Source: Pempheris klunzingeri (taxonomy: Eukaryota > Chordata > Actinopteri > Acropomatiformes > Pempheridae). Taken from it: a stretch of 64,000 bases of DNA. The DNA is taken from NCBI RefSeq assembly GCF_042242105.1, contig NC_092033.1:18835408-18899407 (forward strand), in the 5' to 3' direction. Both the position numbers and the translations under genes were made by a program. The notes under the pieces are model-generated. The model had not been told where the DNA came from, made no database searches, and saw only the letters and a list, made by a program, of their open reading frames with translations. Below are positions 1 to 12,305 of the stretch, piece after piece. How positions within the stretch are numbered: the stretch's first letter is position 1; the number at the start of each line of letters is the position of its first letter.

Positions 1-3000
1 GGAAAGCTTTTGGTACAATTTATTACCACTGGAGTGAAAACAATTGAGTTCAACATGTTCTCTTCAAATAATTCTCTAAAGAAAATTGATAGCAAAGTAC
101 ATTTAGTGGTGCAAAATGAACTTTTGGAAAGCTTGGATTAGATATCAGCCAGCTTCACAGTAGCAGCACAGAACGTGTGCTGGGTCATTAATCAATTTGC
201 ACTGAAAATCTGCACGTGATTACTGGTTATGATTCATGCAGCAGCAGCTCATTTGACAGTCAGTACCTGGGTTCGCCCTCCAGGCTCTGAGATTTATTGA
301 CTGAACATTCGTAACATGTAAGAGAGGCTTTGTGAAGAAAGAGGCGACACAGAACGACACACGTATGCAAATGTTTGGTCAAATGCTGCAAAAACATGTA
401 ACAGTCTCATCTGGATTAAGCTGTGTACATATATATCTATATAAATATATAAATACCCATGCAAACTGTCACAAAGTTCCACTTACACAAACCAGTTTTA
501 GGCCGAGCTATCAGACGTTTGCTCTGTCAGAGCCTGCAGAGGGATTATATAACCAAAGTAACAGAAGATGGATGTGGTGGTTGGCAGAAAAATACAAAGT
601 CTGTCATTCCAGGGACGGCGTAATCTGAGCTCATCTTCTCTCATAACCATTACGAGCACAGAACAGAGCAGGACCTCTCACTGCAGGCACGACACATCTG
701 ATCTCTGGTGGGTTCGTTATATAATGTCAACCGCGTGTGGAATAAAAAAATGGATCTCGGCAGGATGGGAACAGGTTTAAACGTGTCACTTCCATGCATG
801 TCATTTAATTAAAGGAAAACCCCCAACTGTGGATCCTCTTAATATGTCATCAGTTGGTGGTGTTCACTCGCTTCCCCCAGCCTGAGCCAGTGAGTGCTTC
901 CCCCCCACACACATCTTGAATCGGTACATCATGTCCCATCGCCTACATCAAGCCACTTATTTCCAAAAACAAGAAGACTGCTGAACAACAAAAAGCAGCC
1001 ACCAGTGCTGAAAGTGTGAAGCAGATGCCAGCTGCGCTAAGTTTGCAGCTTTCGGACAAACTGCCAAACCCCTTGCAAGTGGCCTGCTTTTTAAGAATTT
1101 GACCTTTGACCTTTGTTGCAGGGCCTAAAAGCCTGAGGACAGCGCACCTGCCTGCCAGCCCTGACACACGCCTCCATTTAGGTCACACACAAACACCGAC
1201 TCCAAAATATCTCTGTCAACAGCTTCTTAGTGTGAATGAATTCCCCTGAAACTGATCTGCTTGAAGGACCCTGAAGAATCTTAATTGTCTTGTAAAATAT
1301 TCATCGAGGGTTTTCCTTCAGAAAGCTGACACTCATCAATAAACTCGCAGCAATGTTTTAATGCTGCCAGCTGGCAAAACCGCCTCTGTGCTTCTCTTTC
1401 TATATTTGGCAGCACATCATGTGAGCGTCAACATTTACACAGTGACTGTACGTGTGTTTGTGCCGAGGTTCCTAAAAACAATGTATGTAGATGTGGATAT
1501 CTGAACCTGCTCTCTAAGCTAAGGCACATGCACACAGTAGGCCTTTTGGGCATACTTAGAAATGCTAGAAATGTTAGCATGCATGGTGAACATTCTAAGC
1601 GCTGTGCCTGAGTACGGCCTCACGGGCCAAGTTTCCATCCAAGCTTCCTGAAAATTTTAAATGAATTTCCAGAAAATCTGCCAAAGAAATCGCAAATGAA
1701 TGGTCATTTCCATCCGCTGCTGTTATGGGAATATTAGGAGCTGGGCACGTCGAGAACAGTTGGTGCTTTCCCCCCCGTCAGTCCAGCAGTGGATGGAAAC
1801 ATGCATGCTTTCACATTTTCTTTTGCCAACACTGTGGGAAGCTGCACTGAAGGCGGAACAGCGTTCTGTTTGGTTTGTCCTTCATTTTTACCATTTGCCA
1901 TTTTGTTGTGTGTTTCTCAGAATGACATTTTGCAATCATAAGAACCTTCGCGCTGCCCTACAGCACACACTTTACTGTACTGCACTCTACTGTACTGAAG
2001 TGAGTTAGCAGTGAGTCACGACGGCGACATGCACACATGCTGCGGGCCTGATGGTCTGTGGGAGACTGGACTTCTCTTTCATGCAATAACACACATGTTG
2101 TTCCCACTTTTTCCAATTCAGACACACACACACACACACTTCAGCTCTTATTCCACGTGTGTGCTCTCAGAGCGCTCAGCCCCTCGGTGGAGGCATTTAG
2201 CACGTCGCCTCTGATGGAAAACTGCAGTCCACTCACATCGTTACCTCATATTTTGGCTGCAGCGATCCCAATATCTTTCACCGCCATGACAATTGCCTTA
2301 GCAGACGGGCAGCACCGCCACAATGCAAGGAATCCAGACATTACCCAATATCCTGAGAGGGTCCAGGGGGATACATGCTGCTCCTTTACAGGCAGGCCAG
2401 CTGCGTGATTGGTCGACAGGTCTGCAGATTAAAGGCACAGGGGAGATTTACCAGGCTGGACAAGAGTGACGGACCAAAAGACGTGTCAGTGTTTGCTCTG
2501 TAGAGAGGTATCTTCAAGGGGAGCAGTCATTTACACTCTTAGATATCATTCATGTGTGACACTCAGTAAATGACTGGAACTAGTTTCCAGTGCATCAAAG
2601 TACCTGCAGCCAACAACCAGATCTGTGACCTTTAACTGCGTTGCATTCTGGTCTATTTTACGCTACTGTGAATGTAAAAGAAGTGTGCTCCCACCACCTC
2701 TTCAGGAAATGTATCTCTGGCTACCTGTTAACCTGTGGCTGGCTGGAGACCGGTCCAGGGTCAGCTGGGATTGGCTACAGGCTACTTGTTAAACCATGGC
2801 GAAGAAAGGCAGTCCTGTAAAGAGATCCTGATCATGAGGATCAAATCCACAACGACACTGAACATTTACAGTTGCTTGCTAAAGGATAACTCCTGTTTAA
2901 TATAACTTTAGTCACTAATAATACAATTGTGCTCACCAAGTTGATTTCTGGGAAACAACATCATGTTTCCACATCTCAGAAATGATTTTGGTGAGTATGT

Positions 3001-3225
3001 ATTTGTATGTAAATATGACCCTAGTTGCAATAATTCTCTTTAAAGGATCGATGTTTGTATGGAATGTGAAAGGCCTCTCCAGTAGTGACACACCCAAAGA
3101 GAATTTTCTCCCCTCACTTCTACAGACGTTCTTCGTCTTTCAGCCCATTGAAACTTTACTGTTTTTGTTCATCTAACTGCTCCCATTACTGTTGTTTCCA
3201 GCAGGCAGCAGACAGACACAGTCAG
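1..3225. other. Gene-free stretch, left edge of window
   Basis: I found no gene here. Open frames are short, lack recognisable domains and have no consistent splice pattern. Around 2700-2800 there is a short degenerate match to the same dispersed repeat seen more completely near 12.1-12.3 kb (the phrase CAGCTGGGATTGGCT occurs in both). A short CA run lies near 2120-2140. Nothing else stands out. Confidence 0.6.
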
Positions 3226-3803
3226 GTCGTTTTCACACCAGGATAGTCCGGGGACGGGGAATGCCGAAAAATGTCACACCTTCATTTGGTTTGGTTCACT
3301 TTCACACTGCACTTTTGAAAGCGGACCAAGCCGCCTGGACAACGTCACGCAGTTACAACAGCTGCTCGTTTGGGGAGTATGGCCCGAAACGAGCACTGAC
3401 CAGGAAGAAAAAAAGCATGAGGAAGAAGAAAACCCGGCTCATCAATTGGCCAGGACCAAAAACGGAAACGCGATATATAGTCCTCTGACCATGTATCAAT
3501 AAGCACCTGCCCACGAGACATTTTCCAACTTTTTCTTTGTTTATCTCTGCTTCTTTGGATTCACATATTTTTCTACCCAAAATGCACTGTGCTCTACGTC
3601 ACTTCCTCTCTTTGGTTCACTTCCTGTCTTTGGTTCACACCAGGGTTCGCTTGCAAGCGAACCGAGACCCATGTTTTCAGGCGGACCAGAGTTCGCTTGT
3701 TTGGTCCGCACCAGAGTTCGGATGAGCTTTCACACCCGCCCAAACGAAGCGGACTATCCGAGGAAACGAACTGTGGACCAAACAGCTCTGGTGTGAACGC
3801 GAC
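3226..3803. mobile_element. MITE-like DNA transposon with imperfect terminal inverted repeats
   Basis: The left end starts GTCGTTTTCACACCAG and the reverse complement of the right end starts GTCGCGTTCACACCAG, matching at 14 of 16 bases over a 578-bp interval. The interior is rich in GGTCCGC/GCGGACC and GGTTCGC words in both orientations, as expected of a foldback non-autonomous element. The open frames inside are too short for a transposase. I cannot name the superfamily: the ends resemble dispersed fish repeats, but no target-site duplication is clear. Confidence 0.55.
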
Positions 3804-4153
3804 CACAAGCTGGTGAACATGAGTGGTTAACAGCTAAGGAGTCACATGTTTCCACAGAAGTTGGTGGAAACCAGATGAATCAGTTGGACACAAACATGAC
3901 ACCAAATAAAAAACGTGTTGGAAACTGCTTACCATATCAACTTTATAAATAAATTAGAAAGTAAAGATTGATTCGTCGCCCCAAAGTGGCCAAAAAATCA
4001 CTGCATGCAGCTTTCAGAACAAAAAAAAATTCTGTTGTAGCTGCATTGACACTAAGTCACAGTGATGTTGTGTAAGCTCCTATTGGACAGTTATTAAGGA
4101 AAATACACTCACATGAGACATGTCTCTATATTGGTATCCTGAGAGGGTGCTTC

Positions 4154-4155
<2 letters not shown>

Positions 4156-4195
<40 letters not shown>
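4156..4195. repeat. (GT)n microsatellite
   Basis: About 20 uninterrupted GT dinucleotides. Confidence 0.95.
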
Positions 4196-4197
<2 letters not shown>

Positions 4198-4830
4198 AGG
4201 AATGTAAGACAAAGAGCACATTGCCCCCCACCACCTTTGCTGATGTCTGAGCCAGCTGGCTGACCCTCTCACTCCCTCCACCTCACACCGCTAACCCGCT
4301 GTCCTTACACCTTTACCGCCCCCCCCCCCTGCCCCCAGAACTGGGTTGGCATTGGGTGCCGGTGGTGGTGTTGACAGTTTCCAGGAGTCACACTCATCTC
4401 CTTCCATGTCCTTTTATTCCTCTCTGATTTTCCAGTTTTCACAGCCAGGAAAGTCTGGAACGTGTTAGTGAGCGTTTCCTGTGGAAAACAGTATTTCCAG
4501 CCGCTGCAGCTGTGCTACTGTTAACAGACAGATGAAACAGGAGGACAGTGGAGATGTGGGCAGAGAAGAAAAACGCTGCGTCAACTGGGAAAAGACCGAT
4601 CTGCATTTAACTTTGCTTAGAGTGTTAATAGAAAGGAGCAGAGGGAGATGGATGGGGGGGGGGGGGCAGAGGCCGGGTCAGAGTGTCTGCAACTGGGGGT
4701 CAGAGGTCAACGCTGTGAGGATGCTGTACTATAAAAGAGATATTTATGGAGCCATTGGCCTGAATGAGGCATTAGTTTACAACTGTGGGACACCTGGGCA
4801 TGTCACATATAAGACAAGACAAGAGCAGGG

Positions 4831-4875
4831 GCACAGGGGGGCACAGGGGGGCACAGGGGGGCACAGGGGGGCACA
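4831..4875. repeat. Tandem decamer GCACAGGGGG
   Basis: Four perfect copies of the 10-bp unit GCACAGGGGG plus a partial fifth, preceded by a degenerate half unit. Confidence 0.9.
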
Positions 4876-5624
4876 CCAGCAGTGTAAAATAACATTTTAT
4901 TCATTTTATCAAACTACTATGAGTACAGTTTACATGTGTTGGCTACTGCTATAGGGGGAGGGGGGCTGTCACATAGGTCACTGTGTAAGTCTGTATGAGA
5001 CTTGAAGTAAGTCAGTCAGCTCTGGAGAAGAAGCTGGTGAGACGTAGTCAGCCGTGGAGAAACTTCACACCGCGACACTGAACACTGAGCTACAGCTGCC
5101 AAAGTGCTCTGAAATGCAGTGGGCAGAATCGAAACACCTGAATGTTTTCTCAGGTCTCCACAAAACAGAACCTTTAGCTTCTGCTCACTAATAGCGCTGC
5201 CAACAACACACTAATGAGCTCAGGAATAAACTGAGATTTGGTGAAATATCTCCACATGAGATTAGAAGACAGTCGACTTGTCGTGTGAAGCTACAGCTGA
5301 GAAGGTGAGCTTCATTAGAAAGAAAAAAAAAAAAACAGCTAAGCCAACTGTCTGCTGGCTGGAGCTGCACATGTAGCCTACAGACTGTGTCTGTTATCAT
5401 CTTAACTACTCATCTTTTTTTGTTTTGGGATTTTTTGAATTTTTTAGTTGGTGTGCATTAGTCTCTAAATTCATTTTTAACATCCAGTTTGTAAAACACT
5501 GTGAACTGGATTGGATTTGTTTGAAGGGTGAGTCTGACTCGTGGATCGACACCCAAAATACAGTAATTCTTCAGACTGTGCAATAAAAATAAAAACTTGT
5601 AACAGACAAATGAAGCGTGAGTGT

Positions 5625-5648
5625 CACACACACACACACACACACACC
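5625..5648. repeat. (CA)n microsatellite
   Basis: About 12 CA dinucleotides. Confidence 0.9.
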
Positions 5649-6094
5649 ATTAGTGTGAGTCTACTGTTAGCTGCACTCCCCTCAGTGGGGTGAAGATGAA
5701 CCGACTGAGCTTCGTGCCTCGGTGCCTCCAGGAATGTCCATCACCCCAGTTTAACTGTGCTCACCTTATCACCAGCAGATAAACATGTGAGGCAGTAAAT
5801 CAAGCGGGCTGTCACGTCAACCTGGTGTAAAGAGGTTTGAGGCACGTGAGGCTCGAGAGCAGAGCGGAGCTGCCACAGGTGTGAACGGTCCTCCTCCACA
5901 GGCGCCACGCTGATGTGTTCAGGCTAATCTCATCTTCCTATAAACTATTATTACAGTTTTGGAAGCAGGAGTGATTCAGTGCTGCAGAAAAAAAACACTT
6001 AAATACGGTAAATACAACAGCAGGTCATCAGTGTTTTCCTGTAAATGCAGACACACACATGCACATCCAGTGTTTATCATCTACAGCATGAGAA

Positions 6095-7023
6095 CACACG
6101 CTCACATTTTTTTTTGTCATTCAAGTTTTTATTGATTTTTCAAAAAAAAAAAACTTTCCTAAAATTTACAAAACAAAGAACAAAAACAAAAAACAAAAGT
6201 TGGTTGGTGCACCCCCACCCCTTTCCCTTTTGAGTCACACATATTACAGATGCAAGCACAAAGAGGTTACATTGTTTCCTGCAACCAAAACAGAAGTAAA
6301 TCCAGACAGAAAAAAAAATAATAATAAAATTTTGTTTGAGAAAACTTCCATTTAGTGTCTTCGTCCTCCATGGTGGCTTTTAATTTGTAGAGCATAGATT
6401 CATAAGAGGCTGTCTCTGCCATGGTGTTGATCCAGTCTTTCAATTTCGGACACACGGTGGTTTTCCAATGTCTCAAAATGATTCTGGATGCTGTCACCAG
6501 TCCAGTCATAACAACACTGAAAACTTTCTTTGAAACATTAGGCATTTGGCATCTTTCACCAAGTAAGCACAACTCTGGGATCGAAGGCATCTGTGAACCA
6601 GCCCAGCGACTTAGAACTTCAATGACCTTTGTCCAAAAAGTATTAAATTAATTCCTCCAATTAATATTAGAGCGCATTCCCACATACAATGTAAGAATGT
6701 TCCCACCTCAACTTTACATTTCCAGCACAGGTTGTCAGATGCAAGTTTCATACTGTGTAGTCTGACCGGGGTATGATAATATCTATGCAAAAGTTTATAC
6801 TGTTTACATTTACTTCTTGCTTCCTTCACATATTTCCCATTATCTGATAAAATATCTGACCACCTCTCATTTGAAAAATCTACCTTTAGATCTCTCTGCC
6901 ATAAAAGTTTGATATTAACAGATTCACTATTGCGGGTGTTATTTAAGAGCCTATAAAACTGTGAAGCGTTCCCGTGGCATCTGGATATACTCCGAAATAA
7001 CATTATCACACGCTCACATTTTT
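6095..7023 (-). mobile_element. 5'-truncated L1-type LINE with target-site duplication
   Basis: Two minus-strand frames (7054 to 6611, then 6590 to 6267, separated by a frameshift) carry the C-terminal end of an L1 ORF2 protein. Recognisable parts are the Cys-rich stretch DNLCWKCKVEVGTFLHCMW and the later IILRHWKTTVCPKLKDW. The 3' end on the minus strand is A-rich and finishes in an A run just inside the left duplication. The sequence CACACGCTCACATTTT is present at 6095-6110 and again at 7007-7022, a classic target-site duplication flanking the insert. Only the ORF2 tail remains, so the copy is dead on arrival and cannot move. The L1 assignment rests on protein similarity read by eye. Confidence 0.8.
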
Positions 7024-7091
7024 GACCCCAACTCACCTTCCTTTGCTCTGACACGCTGGTTAATGGAGCAAGTTACAGAACAGTAGATCCA

Positions 7092-7190
7092 ATTCAAGAT
7101 TCAAGATTCAAGATTCAAGATTCAAGATACTTTATTGTCATTATACACGCGTGTACAATGAAATTAAGGTGCACAGTCAGGATACGGACT
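7092..7190 (-). mobile_element. Non-LTR retrotransposon 3' tail with TTCAAGA repeats
   Basis: Five tandem TTCAAGA units run into TACTTTATTGTCATTATACA. This is the reverse-oriented 3' end of a widespread fish LINE or SINE family, in which a 7-bp repeat tail follows a conserved 3' end. No coding part remains. The family name is uncertain. Confidence 0.5.
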
Positions 7191-7734
7191 GATAAAAAAG
7201 AGAATAATTTAGAATAAATAACTAAAACAATGTCCATCACTCACACAACAGCATCCAATCACTGATTCACACAACATTCTAAAACATCACACGCTCACAT
7301 CAGTACCAAATATACCCAGGCCACTACAATAGGACAGTCAAATGCACATTTCAAATATTGCACTTCCACTGTTCAGTGTGATTCATTGTTGGCTGTGGGG
7401 TAAAAATCCAAAGATCCAATTACACATGGCCAATAATAGACAGGCCAAGGTACTAAGAAAGAGATTCCCCCTGATAGGCTGTTATCTTTAGTAAATACAC
7501 TGATGTCCTGCAGGTTCGTTCTAGGAGAAGGAAACAGGTCCTGCTGACAACACACTTTCCTCATCATCATCCCATAATTGAGAGTAAGGATTGCTGGCAC
7601 ATCCACCTACTTCCCTACTTCCAAAGAGCAAACAGACGGGAGAGAAGTCTTTACACAAATATACAGACCAGCGTTATAATGAGACCATCACCAGGGTCTT
7701 CATGCTATGAAACACAATGTTCAGACAACCAAGC

Positions 7735-7757
7735 ATATATATATATATATATATATG
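7735..7757. repeat. (TA)n microsatellite
   Basis: About 11 TA dinucleotides. Confidence 0.9.
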
Positions 7758-8217
7758 TTGTGGAGGTTGTCAAACATGGGGAGGGCAAAGGAGACAAAAA
7801 AACTGGGACACTTTTTGAGGTCAACACCCAGAACCCTGCACAAAACTGGCCACTGTCACGTCCGCCGGCCCTCGTCCATGGTGGATGACACTGTGCAGCC
7901 TGAATCCAAGAAGAGCCACATCCAATGACTGCTGACTGTGGAATTCATCATTCACTGCAGAGTGGGGGGAGTACTTGTGACTGGAGCCAACAGGTTACCT
8001 AAGTTAGCCTGTATTTGTAACGTCGTGTTGATGTAGCGCTGTTCTGTGGAGCTCCAGAAATAATGAGCACTGATTTAAAACGTCAACCAAAGCATTTACA
8101 GAAACCATGTTTCATACATACGACCAAGCTGTCAAAGACAAGGACACAAGCAATAAACAAGGCCTCATGTAAGCTGATGAACACGCTGTGTGTCGGCCGA
8201 TGCTCCTCCAGCCTGGA

Positions 8218-8244
8218 CCCCCCCCCCCCCCCCCCCCCCCCCCC
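8218..8244. repeat. Poly-C tract
   Basis: Twenty-seven consecutive C residues. The adjacent open frames with poly-Pro or poly-Gly are by-products of this tract. Confidence 0.9.
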
Positions 8245-11200
8245 GAGGGAGTGGTGACACAGAGAGCAGTGTGTCAGCGTAGCTACAAGTAGTGGATAGG
8301 CCAAACTGGTCTGAATAGTTTGCTAAAGGTAATGCATAGAAGGGGAAATAGACAGCTAAAGTAATGGATTGAAACATAATGGATAAGTGGTCAAATAGAT
8401 AAGTAGAATAATAAATGGTTCAACAGATGAAATAGTTAACGTAGCTGAAAGGATAAATGTTTCAAATGGCTAAGGGTCAGAGATTGAGGCTGAAATAGAG
8501 AACTTAGTTAAATATAATGGACACATGTTTCTGCCAGTGGTTGTTGCCCTCCTTCACATCAGCAGCTCAACTGTGTGAAGATATTGTTGTAAAATATTCA
8601 CTACTATTCAATTGTGTGTGTGTGACTCAAAATAGAGAAGTACAAGCTAATCAAGTGGCCCTGAACGCAGCACCAGGTCTAACCCATCGACTGACGGATC
8701 AGTTCTGAACTGTAGGATAAGAAGCAGCACACTGTGCTTCTGTTCTTTGAGCTCCGGCTGTCAGTCGCTTGTCTGGGATAGTTACACAACCGAGCGTCCG
8801 TCTTTGATGAAGAGGGAGCTGCATGCTAAAACATTAAGTACAGGCAGGCATGCGGTCTGTGCAGATGCTTTGTGCTAAACGCTGAAGGGTGGGGTAAATG
8901 TCCCCTTCAGGTAATCGGTCTGCACAGATCTGACAGAGGAAACAGTCACACCCAGCTCAGGAACACCGCGTTCCCTGCTGCTGTCTGCTCAAAGGTTCGA
9001 TGCATCAGTGTTTCTCTTACATAAAGAACGTGTCCAGCTTGTGACCTGTGGGTTTGATCCCCGGACAAGCAGGGCTCCATTAAGGACACTGAATGTCATG
9101 TCGTGAAATGTGGCCGTTTTAAACGTTGGTGAAACTGGGCCTCGAGGATTAAAGAGCTCAGGAGGAGCCTCAGCATCAGAGTCTGCTGTGGTGTTCGTCA
9201 CTTTCTTCTACAGCCTCAATTCCACACAGAACCATCCAGGAGTTTTGACCAAATCAGGATTTGGTCTACCTTCAGTTATGTTGATAACAGGAAGGCACAT
9301 AACGTCCACATTGTTCTCCAGGCTGTCTGCAGTCTGATATCACAGCCAAAACAGCTACAAATACTGATGTGGTGCCTTCACAGTCTGATCATCCCTCACC
9401 TGAGCTCAGCTGTCAGAAAAACATTGCACAACTGATGCATTTTTTTTTGGAGCTACTGTTTAAAACCACTCTGAGGTCATTCACCTTCCTCGAAAACAAC
9501 AAAACCAAAAGTCATGACACATTCTCTCCCACAGAGCAGCAGAAAGACGGCTCGGCCTTGCGACTGTGTCACGGCGGCTGAGACACAATAACAGGGAAAG
9601 TGTCTGGGAAGGAAACTCTGCTGACTTCATTCACGCTGGAGCGTCTGGATTTAAGACTAGCCAACCCCAGGACGGGGGACTCCCTTCACAAACTGCAACC
9701 AGATGGCTCGGCCATCGAGCCGCTTTTGAAGTGTCCCCGTATGTGTGTGTGTGTGTGAGAGAGAGAGTGTGTAACCCCGGGCGTTGCCGTGCAGACACAC
9801 ACACGAACATTACTTTCTCAAACATCTGTTTTACTGTAAGTGCAGGAGCAGACTGGAGGGTGGAGGCCAGAATCAGACTGGCTGGAATCCTCTGGACTCC
9901 TGCTGAAAACAATTAAGTGCAGCATGAAGCTGCTTGAAGGAGCCTTTCATTTTGCAGTCTAATCATAAATGACCATAATTCCAGCTGTAATCATCTAAAT
10001 CTGCTGTCACCAACATCTCCGCTGTGTGTCTCCTGGGGCTTTGTGTTTTACGGGTGGAGCTGCGACGTCTTCCTCCGTTGAAAATACTGGGTGAACCGGG
10101 GTTCAGTCAGATCTCAGTGTCCCCAGACTCACACTGTCATATGATCAAAAGGTCAGAAATAGTCTTTACAGACTCTGTCTTCATGAATAAGTTGGATGAG
10201 TCAGCCTTGACCGGTTCTCCAGTTCACTAAGCCATCATTCTTACCTCTTTGGTCCTGGCAGGACGTTTGACAGAACTACAGCAGCTGCTGTGTCAGATAC
10301 TTCCGTTCATGGAGATTAGACTGTCTTCAAAGTGTTCCTCCATTCATCCAGGGCTTTCTGCAGCAAAGCAGTGGAATAATCTAATCCTACAGGTCACGGC
10401 AGAGGCTCAGTCAGTCACCATGTGCAAAATCAAACCCCTTGAAAGAAAGTGTTCAAAGTACGGAAGTCCATTTCTACCAATGTGATTAACAAAAGATAGG
10501 TGGTTATAATGAGAATAATGACTTAAAGTAATGAGTGACGGCCCGTTCACCTTGTAAGGACGTATCTATTATTCTGAGATACAAAATCATTGTTATTCTG
10601 AGATAGTTTCACATAACAGTGACTGACAGACACATGGGTGCTTCTTCCATGTGAAAGTGTGTGATGATACAGTGAAGAGGACAGAGATACACAAAGTAAA
10701 ACAACATGCAGATGCATGGTGACTAAACCTGCTTTAGATTTGCTTACAACAGCTTTTGGAGGTTGGTCTGGTATTTGTGATCTGAACATTTTCTTCCACT
10801 CAGGATTCTCACACACTCTTCCCACAGTGTCTCCACTTTTAAAGAACTATTAAAGACTGTCAATGTGCAGAAAATCAGTATGAATTTAAATGATTTGTGT
10901 GATTCGAGGCACGCCTGTCTTTGGTGTAAATCAGTCTTACATGTGCAAAACATTTCGGGGGGGGGTGGGGGAGGGCTCAGGCTGCAGTGTCTAATGGAGG
11001 AGCGTAGCACTGGACCATCACAGCATCCAGCTCTCTGTTTATCTCTGATTCTCAAACAAAAGCCTCCCAGTTCCTGTCTGCTGAACGCTTCAAATCCACA
11101 ATCTACCCCCCCGATCGGCTCTCCCTCTTCCCTCTCACCCTCCTCTCCTCTTTTAGCGCCAAGATGTGACCCTGCCTCCTGTTTGCTGTGTAGTGAGGGA

Positions 11201-11977
11201 GATCTATTAGTCACGGGGCAGAGAGATGAGTCTCCTGACAGACTTGAGTAAATGAGCAGGGCCACATTAATTAGCCCGGCTCAGACTGAGAGTCTCTCTC
11301 TGGGCTCCAACACATGCCAGTGGTTTGTTTGTCCGCGGCACAGCCTAGTGGTAAATGAGGGCAACTCATCTAACTGTCGTACTGTCTTAAAGCCAGAGAG
11401 TCGAAGGGGCATGTTAGCTGGCACAACTTCAACTGAGAACAATAACATCTTTAGAGAATGTCCCCGGTTTGCTCTAAGTGCTCTTAATGTCTCTCATGTA
11501 CACACTTTCATCTGTTCTACATGCTCTAATACTGGTGACAATATTCTGTCTGAACCTTACTGACCCCCATATTCACTCTAAACCTCTGCAGACGTGGCTT
11601 CCATCCAACTTTAAATGGAATCTACATTTTTGTCATTGTTTTTTCTTTTCCTTAAAATACTGCTCTACTAACTGGATGACTGTGGGACGAGGGTAGGGTT
11701 TGGGTTAAGCTTTCTCCCCCCCCCCCGAATAATTCTGAAGCAATATACTGAGGACTTTATCTCAGATCTTCACAAATTCATGCTAGAATATCAGTGATTA
11801 GCCCGCCCTTTAAACGACTGGTGATTTGTGGAACTTATCCTTTAAAACAGATATCAGATGTCATGTAGCATGAACCTGCTGGACCACTGTTGGAGTTAGG
11901 GTTTCAAGAAAAGCTGGAATATTGCTAATGTGCTAACAGATATACGTGATATATGTGATATACACTGATGTGTAGAC

Positions 11978-12048
11978 TGTGTGTGTGTGTGTGTGTGTGT
12001 GGTCACTGTGGACACACACACACACATACACACACACACACACACAAG
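11978..12048. repeat. (TG)n followed by (CA)n
   Basis: A TG run (about 11978-12002) is followed within 10 bases by a CA run (about 12012-12048). Together they form an imperfect inverted repeat that could pair with itself. Confidence 0.85.
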
Positions 12049-12094
12049 CTTGTGGCATTTTCAGTAAGAAAATGGAAAATTGGATTGGTTTTCT

Positions 12095-12305
12095 GCAGGT
12101 TCCCCGGCTTCCTCCCACAGTCCAAAGACATGCAGGTTATGTTCAACGGTCACTCTAAATTGCCCGTAGGTGTGAGTGTGAGTGTGAGTGGTTGTCTCTC
12201 TCTGTGCTGGCAACCAGTCCAGGGTGAACCTGCCTCTCGCCCAAAGTCAGCTGGGATTGGCTCCTGCCCCCCTGAAGGATAAGCGGTATAGACGATGGAT
12301 GGATG
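12095..12305 (+). mobile_element. Fish non-LTR 3'-end repeat with GATG tail
   Basis: The stretch with GGCTTCCTCCCACAGTCC, then AAAGACATGCAGGTTA, CTAAATTGCCCGTAGGTGTG, CAGCTGGGATTGGCTCC and GGATAAGCGGTATAGA, ending in ATGGATGGATG, is a very common fish dispersed repeat. A GATG tail is known for the Rex3/RTE group of LINEs. I assign it there only tentatively. It has no coding capacity. Confidence 0.6.

Larger units (their letters stand above)
3804..6094. other. Gene-free stretch with simple repeats
   Basis: No gene recognised. The stretch contains a GT microsatellite, a short GCACAGGGGG tandem repeat, several poly-G/poly-C runs and a CA run near 5625. A 157-codon frame at 4481-4954 crosses the poly-G run and the tandem repeat and has no domain, so I treat it as chance. 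Confidence 0.55.
7024..11977. other. Gene-free stretch with LINE tail and simple repeats
   Basis: No gene recognised on either strand. Individual repeats are listed separately. The longest frames (128 codons plus strand and 173 codons minus strand around 10.7-11.3 kb) overlap antisense, are low-complexity, and lack domains or splice context. Confidence 0.5.

Noticed and set aside
4481-4954. 157-codon plus-strand frame
   Set aside because: Crosses a poly-G run and the GCACAGGGGG repeat, which explain its length and composition.
8063-8377. Frames with poly-Pro or poly-Gly
   Set aside because: Translations of the 27-base poly-C tract.
10744-11265. 173-codon minus-strand frame, overlapping a 128-codon plus-strand frame
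   Set aside because: Mutually antisense, low-complexity, no domain, no splice or promoter context.
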